A DNA stretch of 64,000 nt from Rhodamnia argentea (GCF_020921035.1 NC_063160.1:16829095-16893094); one strand, 5' to 3'; positions 22,013 to 31,856 are shown, counted from the stretch's first letter. Program-made: numbers and translations. The notes: generated from the letters alone by a model not told the origin.

Positions 22013-23590
22013 CTACGCTGCGAAGCCATTCTCTTTCACGTCTTTGGCAGCCATTCCTCCATTGATGACCCCGTTTTCCTTCACTTCTTTATCAGATTTT
22101 CCGCTGTCTTTCTCTATCTCCTCCTCGCCATTTTCTTTCTTCTCTTGCTCTTCCTTTCCGGCCTTTGCTCGCGCTTCTTCCTCGGCTTTCTTCCTCGCTT
22201 CCAGCTCCTTTGCGACTTTGAGCGCTTCGATCAAGTTCCTCAAGCCAGTCTCCGCATCTTCACCATCCGACTTAGGCATCAGGTTCTCTGCGACATCGGC
22301 TGGGGTCACTTTGGCCTCGTCAAACAGTTCGCTGATGGTCGGGAAGAGCCCGTGATCCTCGATGTCCAAGTAGTTCCTTGCAAGAACCTTGAATGCTTCG
22401 AAGCAGCAATACGACATCTCAATGTGCTTGTCCATCCTTCCTCTCCTTATGAGCGCAGGGTCGAGCTTGTCCACATAGTTAGTGGTGAATATGATGATTC
22501 TCTCTCCCCCGCAAGCTGACCAGATACCGTCGATGAAGTTGAGAAGACCAGATAGAGTCACCTTGCTACCTTTCTTCTCTTCTTTCTCAATCTTCTTCGC
22601 GGGATTGTCTTTGTCACCGCCTTTGTTTTCCTCGTCCTTGTCCTTTTTCTTTCTCTGGCCCGTCAGATCAAGCGAGCAATCGATGTCCTCGATCACGATA
22701 ATAGACTTGCCAGAAGTTTCGATTAACAGCTTCCTCAGCTCGGTGTTGTCTTTGACCGCCGTCAACTCAAGATCGTACACGTCGTAGTTCAAGAAATTAG
22801 CCATGGCGGCGATCATGGTGGACTTACCGGTCCCAGGAGGACCGTAGAGCAGGTAACCGCGCTTCCAGGCCTTGCCTATTTTGGTGTAGTACTCTTTCCC
22901 TTTGCTGAACTTTTTGAGATCATTCATGATTTCCTGCCTCTTGCTCGGCTCCATCGCCAGAGTTTCGAACGTCGCGGGGTGCTCGAAAACCACATGGCTC
23001 CACTTGGTTTGCTTGTAATCATACCAATTATCGCTAGCGTTGTTTGTATAGAGCTTACGCTGCCGGTTTTTAACCGCAATCGCCTTCCCTTCGGTCAAGA
23101 TGTGCTTGACATATGATTGCGTGATCAGTTCCCGGTGCCGCCGGTGGAACGTAAGCCGGTAAAACCTCCGGTCCTCGGTCTTTGGATAAAAGGAAAAGGA
23201 CATGTTCTTGGGGGTGGTTTTGTTCGACGACCACCAGACCTTCACCCCGTTGAACACGTCGGTGACCTCCTCGTGGTCGTCCATGCTCAGAATGAGAGAC
23301 TGGCTGCTATCTTTGACGGAGTCCGCCCTTAGCCGCTTGGCCCCTGCGGTGGCGTTTGTGGTGAGGTAGTTCTGGATGGCCGTGTAGGCCTCGCTGCTCT
23401 TCAGCTTCTCCCCGGAGAACTCGGGGAAGACGATCTGAATGTAGGGATTGACGAAGCTCACCAGCTTGTGGGTGTACCGCTCCACGTGCTCCCGGAGCTG
23501 CGGAGGGATGTATTGCTGGAACATGGCCCATATGACCGCCAGACCGCCGATCGCGGATCCGAAGCGCGTGAACATCTCTCCGGTAAACAT
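22013..23590 (-). CDS. AAA-ATPase, ASD/OM66-like, probably mitochondrial (copy 4)
   Basis: A 525-residue intronless gene in the same orientation as copies 2 and 3. The start MFTGEMFTRFGSAIGG is supported by a TATA box 66 bases upstream and alignment with copy 3. The N-terminal membrane segment covers about residues 10-27, the AAA-associated domain runs to about 225, and Walker A GPPGTGKST is at 250-258. Walker B IIVIEDIDCSLDL follows, then a variable charged loop (KDKDEENKGGDKDN) where copies 1 and 3 carry poly-Asp. Sensor 1 reads FTTNYVDKLDPALI (Tyr where the others have His). The tail is Lys/Glu-rich and ends in DVKENGFAA. All ATPase motifs are kept, so it is likely functional. The loop between Walker B and sensor 1 is the main difference among the four copies. 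Confidence 0.94.
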   Translation of the reverse strand: MFTGEMFTRFGSAIGGLAVIWAMFQQYIPPQLREHVERYTHKLVSFVNPYIQIVFPEFSGEKLKSSEAYTAIQNYLTTNATAGAKRLRADSVKDSSQSLILSMDDHEEVTDVFNGVKVWWSSNKTTPKNMSFSFYPKTEDRRFYRLTFHRRHRELITQSYVKHILTEGKAIAVKNRQRKLYTNNASDNWYDYKQTKWSHVVFEHPATFETLAMEPSKRQEIMNDLKKFSKGKEYYTKIGKAWKRGYLLYGPPGTGKSTMIAAMANFLNYDVYDLELTAVKDNTELRKLLIETSGKSIIVIEDIDCSLDLTGQRKKKDKDEENKGGDKDNPAKKIEKEEKKGSKVTLSGLLNFIDGIWSACGGERIIIFTTNYVDKLDPALIRRGRMDKHIEMSYCCFEAFKVLARNYLDIEDHGLFPTISELFDEAKVTPADVAENLMPKSDGEDAETGLRNLIEALKVAKELEARKKAEEEARAKAGKEEQEKKENGEEEIEKDSGKSDKEVKENGVINGGMAAKDVKENGFAA

Positions 23591-23655
23591 GTTTTTCTCT
23601 CAAGATCCAGGGGAGTGAATAGTTTGAGTAGGTACAGAAACTCTTCTTGTTGCTG

Positions 23656-23662
23656 TTTTATA
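23656..23662 (-). promoter_or_regulatory. TATA box of AAA copy 4
   Basis: tataaaa on the minus strand lies about 66 bases before the ATG, matching the arrangement in copies 1 and 3. Confidence 0.55.
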
Positions 23663-24341
23663 CACAGCGAGAGTCTTGGGCATCAAGAACCAATTCCCAG
23701 AAGTTTCTTAGCCCACACAAACTCACAAGGAAAATTCTCGGCCAGTCGGTGGAGACTTCATTATTGACCTTCGAAACTTATTTTGTCTTGTTCATGGACA
23801 AACTGATCACGAATGCTTAGAATATTTAAAGATTACATCGCGTGTTCATGTAATAGCTCAAAGTTTTAGAATAGTTGACAGTAATCTTACCACATCTCAC
23901 ATGATCAGAGAGCAAAAGGTCCTTAATTTAAATCTTTTTCAAAGCCTATATTTATTTTCCTAATTATTTATTTCTAGGCCCTTAATTGCCAGCCTAGTTA
24001 TATTTCCAAAAGCTTAAGTTTTTATAGCAGTTCTCCAAACAATGAGGTCAGCCGTGCGAGTCTTTAATTGCTAATTGGAGGAGATAGAAGTGGTAACCAC
24101 CATTAAAGGACTGAATGAGTCTCTTCTCCGCTTTTTTTGATATGGAAATATATGAGCATATATAGATATCGATGCATGATCTGTGGATATGATGCGGGTC
24201 AAGGTTTGAACGGAACGTTGCGCTCTTGCACGCTTTAATTAGAACGTTGGGAACGGGAGGATTAGTCGGGTGCGGTCGGTGGTTCAAGCCCTAATCTCGT
24301 GATGGGAAAACGAAAATGGATTCAGTTTATCTGAATATGAC

Positions 24342-24640
24342 TCTGATGTCATGGCTTGTGATGTAATCTCACAGGGGGAGGGCCCCAAAAGGAAGCTTCA
24401 AGGAAGGCAACCAGAAGAGAATACAAAATGCGCCGGCAGTGGCTGATGGTCCACGTTCTTAAATCGATCTACGATAGCCCCTGCCCTCTGATCTACCACC
24501 AATCAATCAACCATAGAACGTTCAGTTCAGGGGGAAAACGTCGACATTTTACTGGTAGCTTCTTGTTTGAGGCGTCCCTTTGACTTCAGAAACCTTCCGG
24601 TCCAAGTTCGGCGGCTTGAAGATATGCCTTGTATGCTCCT
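24342..24640 (-). repeat. Duplicated upstream module, AAA copy 4 version
   Basis: It contains tgactctgatgtcatg, gatggtccacgttcttaaat (24445-24464), accatagaacg and ggcggcttgaagatatgcc in the order seen upstream of copy 2. The last phrase recurs at about 24857-24876, so the module is partly doubled here. Confidence 0.6.
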
Positions 24641-26517
24641 AAGCAAGACCTTAAAGGCTTCGTCTGAACTCTGAAACGCAAAAAATTCGAGATATTTTCT
24701 GAAATGAATGAAAGAAAATTATTTTCTTTCAACTTAGGAGGGTGATAATGGTGAAGGTAAACTTTACATCATCTTTGGATGGCTACTTTCGGATAGACTC
24801 GTATAGTAGCGACCTGCACCAGGACGAGTCATTGGAGTTTCGGCTCTAAGTTGGGCGGCTTAAAGATATGCCTTGCCTGAAGCTGACGTTGTCTTCAGAA
24901 ATTCATTGAACGCGAGCACGTGCTTGATGAGTTTTGTGGTGTCAAAGGAGAGAGCAATCTCATTCCACCTTTCTTAGCTTCCACTGCTTAAAGTAAGTAC
25001 GGCTTTGTCGCTATACATATGGCGCGAAGTCTCTCGACCGAATCCCTGAGTTAACTTGTCGCCAAAGTAATCGCTCGTCACCCTACTTAAAGAACCTAAA
25101 AGTATTTTAGGGTGGTTCGATTAATGAACTTCTTACGTCATCTATGGGATGTTGTCACATACTTTTGGTTGAGACTATATTAGGCGCACTTACAAGTTAG
25201 GAAGTTAAAAAAAGTTAACTTGTACATGTTAAGCAAATTAAGAGATAAGTATGCATATCACCCAATCATATTGAATTCCATCGTTTTCTCATATACAGTG
25301 TTTAGCACGCGGGTAAGTCACAGATGTGAGGTTCTTTTCGAGGCATAAATGGCAGAGGAGGTGGCCAAGATGACTAGCTGTCCTATAGTTTTTTTTTATA
25401 GACATATTCTAGAATATTGTTAGGGGGTATTATGGAAATTTGCGCTTGTATTTTAATGAAATTTTGTGATTGCTAGGGGTAGATCGTAGATTGAGAGATC
25501 GGATCTCCACCGTTAGATCCAATTTCCTTATCTAGAATCGTTAGGGGTATCATTTATATTTAGGGATTGCCTCCTCATAATTCCTAGGATGTCATATCCG
25601 ACATAACAAAATGTAATGGAGTGTTTTGTCCTCAAACAATTCCCTGAGTTTCCCTTTAAGATCTGTAGTGGGCTAAGTAAGGGAGAGAGCAATTGACGAT
25701 GGAAAGGCTGAGCTTGGGAGACTCTAGTCTAAGTAAGCATTGACATGCGGCACAACATAGCGACATATCATTTCTCAAATAATAAAAAATTTCGATACAT
25801 TGAAATAGGTTGTACATCAAAGTATATTTTTATATAAACATAATAAATTTATCATATATATAAGCAGTGAGTTTGTTCTCTCTTTTTTCTGTTAAGAATT
25901 CACGATTAGACTTTTTTTTTTCTTTTGACTGATTGATTATATTAATTTTGGGGTGGTTGGATAAATGACTTAAGCATATATATTTTAGATATATTTATAT
26001 TTTGACTTATAATTAATTTTTTTAATCAAAACTCATAATTAATTGGAGATGCTTAAAATTGACATCGTGCCTATCGAGGACTCATGTGTCGGCTTGTCCG
26101 AAGAGCCGATCACATGTCGATCACATATTGAAGAGTGTCCGAGTATCTTCGACACGAAGGCTCTCGAAAAGTAAGGGTGAATGAGTCAAAGGGGTCACCA
26201 CGCCAGGAACAAAAGTAGAATATTAATCAATAACATCATGATGACAGGAGTATGACATTAGATGGGCATTAATTTTATCCTTCCCTCGTGACTGCTTCTG
26301 CACAAAAAAGATGGCCCAAAATAGTTGTAGATGGGTTAGACAACCAGTTACAAGCGAGGGCCTTAGCAACCTATAATCAGCTGATTGGCCTCGCAGTAGC
26401 AGTGAACAACTTGGACTTCATGGAAATGGGGCCAGACGCCATTTAAGGGCCCCCCAATTCCCGCCCACGTCGACAAACGTTCGAGAGAAAGCCTATCAGT
26501 GATTAAGGGCGCCCATG
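24641..26517. other. Gene-poor stretch
   Basis: Decayed repeats of the AAA upstream module extend to about 25170 ('acgtcatctatgggatg'). Beyond that I see AT-rich sequence with no open frame of note and no RNA gene. Confidence 0.4.
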
Positions 26518-27422
26518 CTAATACTTTTACTTCAGAAATTAACTTTTGATCAAAAATTAATTTTTATACTTATACTCAGGAGCAAAAATTGATTTTTGAC
26601 TAAAAAATTTTATTTAGTAACTATTAAAAATTTCTAATTCCGAAACGTTACTAACACAAAATCTTTTATGAAAAATTATTATCGATAGCCAAAAAATTTC
26701 TACTTTTCTTTTCAAAAAATATTAAATTTCTTTTAAAAATAATTTTTATTATTAAAAAACTTATTTATTTTCTACAACGGTCAACGCAGTGGCAACCGGC
26801 GAAATGGTCGACGGTTGGTGACAGGGGGCAATGGTTGGCAGGTCAAGGGTGACGATAGAGGTCGGTCGTGGGCGACGGCCGGCGGAGGTTGGTGGTGGGC
26901 AACGGCGATAGGCAGCAGTTGGCGGGGATGGGCAACGACAAGCAAAGGTTGGCAACGAGGGTCGTGGGTGGCAATGGGCAAGGGCTGGCGAAGGTTGGTG
27001 ATGGTTGGCGGCGAGGGGCGATGGACGAGGGACAGTCGGCGAGGGTGTGCGGTGACGGTGGTGGGCGGCGACGAGTGATGATCGGTGGTTAGCCTATGGG
27101 TTGCAAGTGGCAATGGGCAACGGCCGATAGAGGTTGCCTATGGGCGGTAGCGTGCAATGATGGACAGCAACGGTGATCGGCAATAGGGGATGGTGGTTGT
27201 GGGCGGCAACAAAAGCGATTGTGGTCGAAAGAAGATGAGGCGAGAAGAGAAGCAATTTTTTTTAACTTCTCAAATTGGGAAAACATAAGTGAAAATTCCC
27301 TTTCGAAGTAGAATTTTCTTTCAAAAGTAAATTTTTTTTACCAAATAGATATGTGTTTCAAAAGTTACATCACCAAACAAATGAGCACTTTTGAAGCAAA
27401 ATCCACTTTCAAAAGTGTTACC
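26518..27422. mobile_element. Probable TIR element with G-rich core
   Basis: AT-rich ends with 'acttttgaa / ttcaaaagt' phrases in opposite orientation (left gctaatactttt, right aaaagtgttacc) flank a strongly G-rich core at 26760-27235. The core is made of irregular 'ggcgacgg / ggttggtgg / gggcaac' repeats. No transposase or clear target duplication was found, so the class is open. Confidence 0.4.
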
Positions 27423-27439
27423 ATGTAACCATAAGCTAT

Positions 27440-27575
27440 CAGTTTTACAAGCATGCATGTAGAATCAGTTTTAGCTTCGAGGTACTTCAAAGTCTCCGGC
27501 AAAGCTACAACTTCAGCACGAATTGCAGAGGAAACTCCCACACAGCGTGCAAACCAAGCTATCCTTCTGGCAATT
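27440..27575 (-). pseudogene. Possible RNase H-like (RVT_3) remnant of a LINE
   Basis: The minus strand reads WFARCVGVSSAIRAEVVALPETLKYLEAKTDS. This resembles the AE..AL..AL..A......ETDS pattern of the RNase H-like domain at the end of plant LINE polyproteins. No reverse transcriptase can be read nearby, and the surrounding minus strand is full of stops. Weak call. Confidence 0.25.
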
Positions 27576-28316
27576 CATACTCAGTGAATTGTAATTATTT
27601 CATCAACTGTTTGCTCATCGAATAAACTTTGCCAAGCGTGCTCTTTCATTATCTTATTCTCCTAACTCTCCATTACCAAGTAACCACCTTTACTTCTAGA
27701 GAAATAGCTTCCCTGCTTACAATTAGGCTCTACCATCCACACAAAATTAACACCTGACTACATATAGCTGATTGCTAATCTCAATGCCTAATTGTCCAAC
27801 AATGCTTCATTACCAGAAATCAAGTCTACAAATGAAAATTGGGATTCATTATTTAGGAGCCATTGAAGCTCTCGTTCCACCCTTCCAGCTCATATTAACT
27901 TTGGCCAAACCCAAATTGACCTCAATCTGATGGAATGTTCTCTCTAAAACTCTTCAATGCGTAAGTGTGACAGCCGCAGCATCAAAGAAACTTTTCACCA
28001 CGACTTGCTTGGATATCTTCTCATTATAAAAGTGGCCATTGAGCCTTACAATATCATCCTGAAGCTTCACTACTCCCAACTAAAAACCGCCACCTTTACT
28101 TTTACTTCCTCCTAAGTCACTCCAAACCATGAAGAGAGCTAGATCAATCTTCAATATTTGTACCTTGATTCATCATTCACGTTTTATTATTTTGCGAAAG
28201 AATGATGCATTTTCCTGATTGTGCATATACCACCCAACAAAGATCTATACATAACTAAGATAATGAAAATAACTACGCGAGAGCGAAAGATTAAGACAAG
28301 TTTGAAATGTCACACA

Positions 28317-28412
28317 CTTCTGCTCAGAGCGTCGAATGTATCTTCTCATCGATGAAAATCTCTGAAGTCTGACATGTGCATTACTTCTCATTCGTAAATC
28401 ATCACTGCAGAA
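28317..28412 (-). ncRNA. Box C/D snoRNA, 25S rRNA guide (AGTCTGACATGTG site)
   Basis: On the minus strand: box C GTGATGA (28399-28405), box D CTGA (28324-28327), and a 7-bp closing stem cttctgc / gcagaag formed by the immediate flanks. The interior carries the complement of AGTCTGACATGTG (28366-28378). These 13 bases occur in plant 25S rRNA just after the site recognised by U18. A C'-like 'cgatga' follows. At about 80 nt between boxes it is a normal size. The stem and boxes make this the best-formed member of the cluster. Function: directs 2'-O-methylation of 25S rRNA with fibrillarin in the nucleolus. Confidence 0.78.
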
Positions 28413-28559
28413 GTGGAAACGATCAAGAGATTACCATTTACCACCACCCAAAAAACAAAAATCATTACTTTCCCATTTGTTTCGCAAATGATCTCGTTTC
28501 TGTAATAGAAACAAAACTGAAAAAACACATCGACAAATAATGGCTCTCATAAGAAACAT

Positions 28560-28636
28560 CGTATTTTCAGCTCATGATCTTTCTAGTCGGAATAGCGTAT
28601 ATTGCCCAAGAGAGGGCCATGTAATCACAGAGCCAT
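28560..28636 (-). ncRNA. Probable box C/D snoRNA, 18S rRNA guide (AATAGCGTATATT site)
   Basis: On the minus strand: a box C variant GTGATTA (28622-28628, one mismatch) and box D CTGA (28567-28570). Upstream of a D'-like CCGA is a guide complementary to AATAGCGTATATT (28591-28603), 13 bases of the conserved 18S stretch CCAATAGCGTATATTTAAG. By the D+5 rule the target would be the G in AATAG. The imperfect box C lowers confidence, but spacing and guide match are good. Confidence 0.62.
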
Positions 28637-28727
28637 CCATGACTCAAAACCCAACAAATGAAAAGAAGAATCAGAACAAGAAACGAAAGAAATTAAGAAA
28701 CTAAGAGAGAGATCAGAGTATTGGTTA

Positions 28728-28794
28728 AAGGGTAATCAGTCACGGTTTAATCAGAAACACGGACCAAATTTGATTATACTCATCACATCTCTGC
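28728..28794 (-). ncRNA. U18: U18 box C/D snoRNA
   Basis: On the minus strand: box C GTGATGA (28780-28786), D' CTGA (28751-28754) preceded by the guide TTGGTCCGTGTTTC, and box D CTGA (28736-28739). The guide is complementary to GAAACACGGACCAA of 25S rRNA and is the same sequence that animal U18 (SNORD18) carries before its D' box. The D'+5 rule points to the A of AAACACGG, as for U18. Small size (about 60 nt) is typical for plants. The U18 identity rests on my memory of the human RNA and rRNA sequences. Confidence 0.82.
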
Positions 28795-28861
28795 GGCGAA
28801 ACAAGAACGAAAAGACGAAAAATCTGTGTGAAAAACAAGAAAGAAGAAAGTAGAGGAAGAG

Positions 28862-28940
28862 GCAATCATCAGAGACTTAAATACTGGGAATCCTGGGGCT
28901 AAGCCCTTCATATTGTTGCAGTTTTCTCTCATCACTTGAT
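28862..28940 (-). ncRNA. Box C/D snoRNA, 18S rRNA guide (TTGTTGCAGTT site), snR77-like
   Basis: On the minus strand: box C GTGATGA (28929-28935), box D CTGA (28869-28872), and short flanking complementarity atca / tgat. Just after box C the sequence aactgcaacaa is complementary to TTGTTGCAGTT of 18S rRNA, the region served by snR77 in yeast. The D' box would be a weak ATGA. A second possible guide lies before box D (cccagtatttaagtct) with a target I cannot name. It is first in the transcript, closest to the promoter. Confidence 0.65.
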
Positions 28941-29116
28941 CACAGCAGATTCGACCGGACAACCAAAAGCAAGAAAAAGCTTCAAAAAGACGAGGGATTT
29001 GAAGAATGCGCGAGAGATCGAACGGAACGGCACGAGATTGTGGGATTTCGCGAAGCAGACAGATCGAGAGCGCGCGCCTCTACGCCGCGGAGGAAGAGCA
29101 AGATGCTTTGTGCCTG

Positions 29117-29124
29117 TTTTTATA
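29117..29124 (-). promoter_or_regulatory. TATA box of the snoRNA cluster
   Basis: tataaaaa on the minus strand lies about 180 bases upstream of the first snoRNA, with telo-box and site II elements just behind it. Transcription would start near 29090 and run through all four snoRNAs. Confidence 0.6.
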
Positions 29125-29153
29125 GATCGAACTGATGGGGGTGCTCGAGCAGG

Positions 29154-29161
29154 AAACCCTA
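29154..29161. promoter_or_regulatory. Telo-box
   Basis: aaacccta (29154-29161), 30 bases behind the TATA box. Together with site II motifs it is the known signature of plant promoters for snoRNA, ribosomal-protein and other ribosome-biogenesis genes. Confidence 0.65.
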
Positions 29162-29204
29162 GATCGTACGGCCATCGCGGCCCCATGGCTATTACCACTG
29201 ATGA

Positions 29205-29276
29205 TGGGCCTTCTTTCCTTCGGCTGTTGTCTGATTGGAGGCCCGAACTAACATTCCGCACGACAGATTGGGCCCA
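29205..29276. promoter_or_regulatory. Site II (TGGGCC) elements
   Basis: tgggcc at 29205-29210 and tgggccca at 29269-29276, with a weaker ggcccg between. These TCP-binding motifs act with a telo-box in ribosome-biogenesis promoters. Confidence 0.6.
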
Positions 29277-29587
29277 AATTCGCTCCTGCATAAACTTGCT
29301 TAGAGTGTGGATTAGGATTATTTTGTCTCAGGTCCCTTTATCTCAAACGAATAAAATCAATCGACATCTAGAATCATACTTCCACATCAAATGCATTTCG
29401 GCAATATCGTGCGCTTTTCAAAAGACTGCTTTAAGAACGTAATTTACATCCATGTTATGTGCTATCATCGACCGTATACATGTACCTTTACAATATAACA
29501 ATGGAGTCCTCGCCCAAAATCAAATTGAATAACTTTTTCATGTCCACTAATGTCATTGACCTTGCTATTGATTGTCCAATCGCTAGT

Positions 29588-30577
29588 CTATGAAGTGGTA
29601 TGGTTCGACCCTTGCACTTGCTCGGCGCCCCAAGTGCTGGGACAAAAGGTAATCACATACTCCTTGGAGACACAAGTGGCCGGCGGCGGGGGCGAGTCGA
29701 AGGCGTAACTATAGTAACCCGGACAGGCATCCTTGAACATCTTAGAATACACGCTCGGCTTGCACTTGTTCGGCGTCCCATACTCGTTCCGACAGCAGAA
29801 CTTGTCGGCGTCGAATGCCAAACAGGCGCTCTTGCAAGCCACAATCTCCCCTTCCCCATTCACCACTTGCAACTCCTCAGGACAAATGCCATTCAAGTTC
29901 TTCGTGCACCCTGGGATGCCGCACTTGGGCCACACAGGCCTCGACTGGACCGAGACAGGGATGTTGTACCCGTCGACTAGGCTGACGTCGTAGAAGCTCG
30001 ACTTGGCCTTGTCCGCTTGGAGCGAGACCTGGACCAACGTGGCGGGAGGGGTCCCGATGAGCCCGCCGCAGGCGAGCCGCCCGTCGCAGTCCCCGGTCTC
30101 GCAGGCCCGCGGCCAGTTGGACTCGAACCTGCACCCGGTGCGGGCCCAGATCCTACCGGTCCACCCCAGCGGGGCCAAGACGCATTTGGTGGATCCCGGC
30201 GGGAGGTAAAAGCCTCCGTCCGCGATCACTGGTTGGCCCGTGTTGGGAGCCGTGGCTGGCCATATGGGAAACGGGCATTTGTTGTGGATATAGAAGGCCA
30301 CTTGTTCTGCCGACACAGCATTCCCTGCGTAATGCCGTTACATATTCGTTGAAGATTTTCACCAGGCAAACCAGAACGACAGCGACAAACATATATAGCA
30401 AATTACTTGTGTACGTAGCATCAAAAATGCCGTTCAATGAAAAAGAACATAGGAGACACAACATCCATTACATTGCAGTTCGAGAACATATGTCTAGTCG
30501 AAGGTATCGTTACCGGATGACAACAGGAGACCGGTCAGGAAGAGAGAGAAAGACGAGACGAGGTCCCAGGACTTCAT
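29588..30577 (-). CDS. Thaumatin-like (PR-5) protein
   Basis: Two exons: 30514-30577 and 29588-30324, with a GT-AG intron of 189 bp, giving 266 residues. Exon 1 encodes a signal peptide (MKSWDLVSSFSLFLTGLLL) and the mature protein starts near NAVSAEQVAFYIHNKC, so it is secreted. The mature part has 17 cysteines; the family norm is 16 in eight disulphides. The thaumatin block reads GWTGRIWARTGC. The acidic cleft keeps Arg and the Asp pair of SFYDVSLVDGYN, but the usual Glu of TLAEF is Gln here (TLVQV). The family serves in pathogen defence or development, often binding beta-glucan. The N-terminal exon is needed: an internal frame starting at 30316 lacks the signal peptide. The TATA box lies 51 bases upstream. 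Confidence 0.92.
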
Positions 30578-30627
30578 TCTGAACCAGAGGATTGACGAGT
30601 AAAGGAAACGTCGGGCTTGTGACTGCG

Positions 30628-30634
30628 TTTTATA
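30628..30634 (-). promoter_or_regulatory. TATA box of the thaumatin-like gene
   Basis: tataaaa on the minus strand, about 51 bases before the exon 1 ATG at 30577. Confidence 0.55.
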
Positions 30635-31856
30635 GTTGGAGAAGACGATGAGATTGGGCGCTCCTTCTTCCATTGCACTGCAAGTCTTTGATGCGGCAGA
30701 CTTCAGAGGCAAGAAAAGGGATTGAAGCGTGTCGACTTATCCCTCTCTTCGCAGGAAAATCTCAGGTCGACTGAATTGACCATTAGGAGGTGGGATTTGC
30801 AAGGGAATCATCTGCTCTGTATGATATGAACTGTTAATTGCTTCAAGCATAGGGGAATGACGGAGGAAAAGCCATGTATTCAGCGCAGAGATGCTCTGTC
30901 GTTCTCTGCCAGTATAATTAAACCGGAGAAGGGTCCATGCTCAAATAAAAATAAAGTCCCTGAAAATTAGTGTTTAAGAAAAGCTTAACCCACCATAATC
31001 TTTTCCAAAATCCATCCTAATTTGCCTTTCATTAGACGCGAAACATCTAAAACTTCTCGTCATAATCGACATGTAACGGCGTATGTATATGACTGACTCA
31101 TTAGATTCTTGGTTTTCAAAACTAAAGTAATTATACTGAGGAATCTTTTATCGCGGTCGTGGATGAACCTTTACGACCTTGATTCTACGGGAGCAAGTCA
31201 ACTTGGGCATTCGGTACCTGTTCATACGCAATTAATTAGGCGCCAAATCCTTTTTTACTTTTTGGAGCTACACTGGCGTTATTAGCATTAAATAGAAATA
31301 AAAATGGGGAGACAATGGGTCTTGATCTGTTTATTGAGACGGTTGATTCCTTTCGTTTCAAGGAATATCGACTCTTTGTAAAATATTCGTTTGGATGAGG
31401 ATTGTTTGTTTACTTAGGCGGCGCATGGTAACACTTCTACTGATTTCTCGCCGGAAGTCAAAAATCCATTTGGTAAAAACCTTGCGAGTAGAAATTGTTT
31501 GGTAAAAAATTGACTGTAGAATTTTCAACGTGATTTTCAACGGCAAGATTTTTGCCAACTTTGGAAGTTTTTTACTTCTCACCTTAGAATCACTTCTTAT
31601 CACATTGACCTGCATAGTCCATATATATATATGACATAGGCTTCAAGGAATAGATTTTGTTAATAATGTTCTAAAAGTAGAAATTTTAACATAATCAAAG
31701 AATTTTTGTGAAGTTAAGTAGAGTTAAGCATGGCATAGTAATAGTATATGACATAGGCTTCAAGGAATAGATTTTTCGAGAATCAATGCACAATTTTAGT
31801 GCCAAGAGCGAATCAAGGAAATATTATTAGTACTTAAACTATGTTTGTTTCATGGA
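30635..31856. other. Intergenic with a 29-bp direct repeat
   Basis: A segment starting tatgacataggcttcaagg occurs at 31630-31658 and again at 31747-31775, a 117-base offset. The rest is AT-rich with no gene seen. Confidence 0.5.

Noticed and set aside
26815-27113. Gly/Trp-rich and Pro/His-rich frames in the G-rich core
   Set aside because: They are translations of the repetitive G-rich tract on the two strands; there is no reason to regard them as genes.
28936-29442. 168-codon plus-strand frame across the snoRNA promoter
   Set aside because: It overlaps TATA, telo-box and site II motifs on the other strand, has no recognisable domain and reads through GC-rich promoter sequence.
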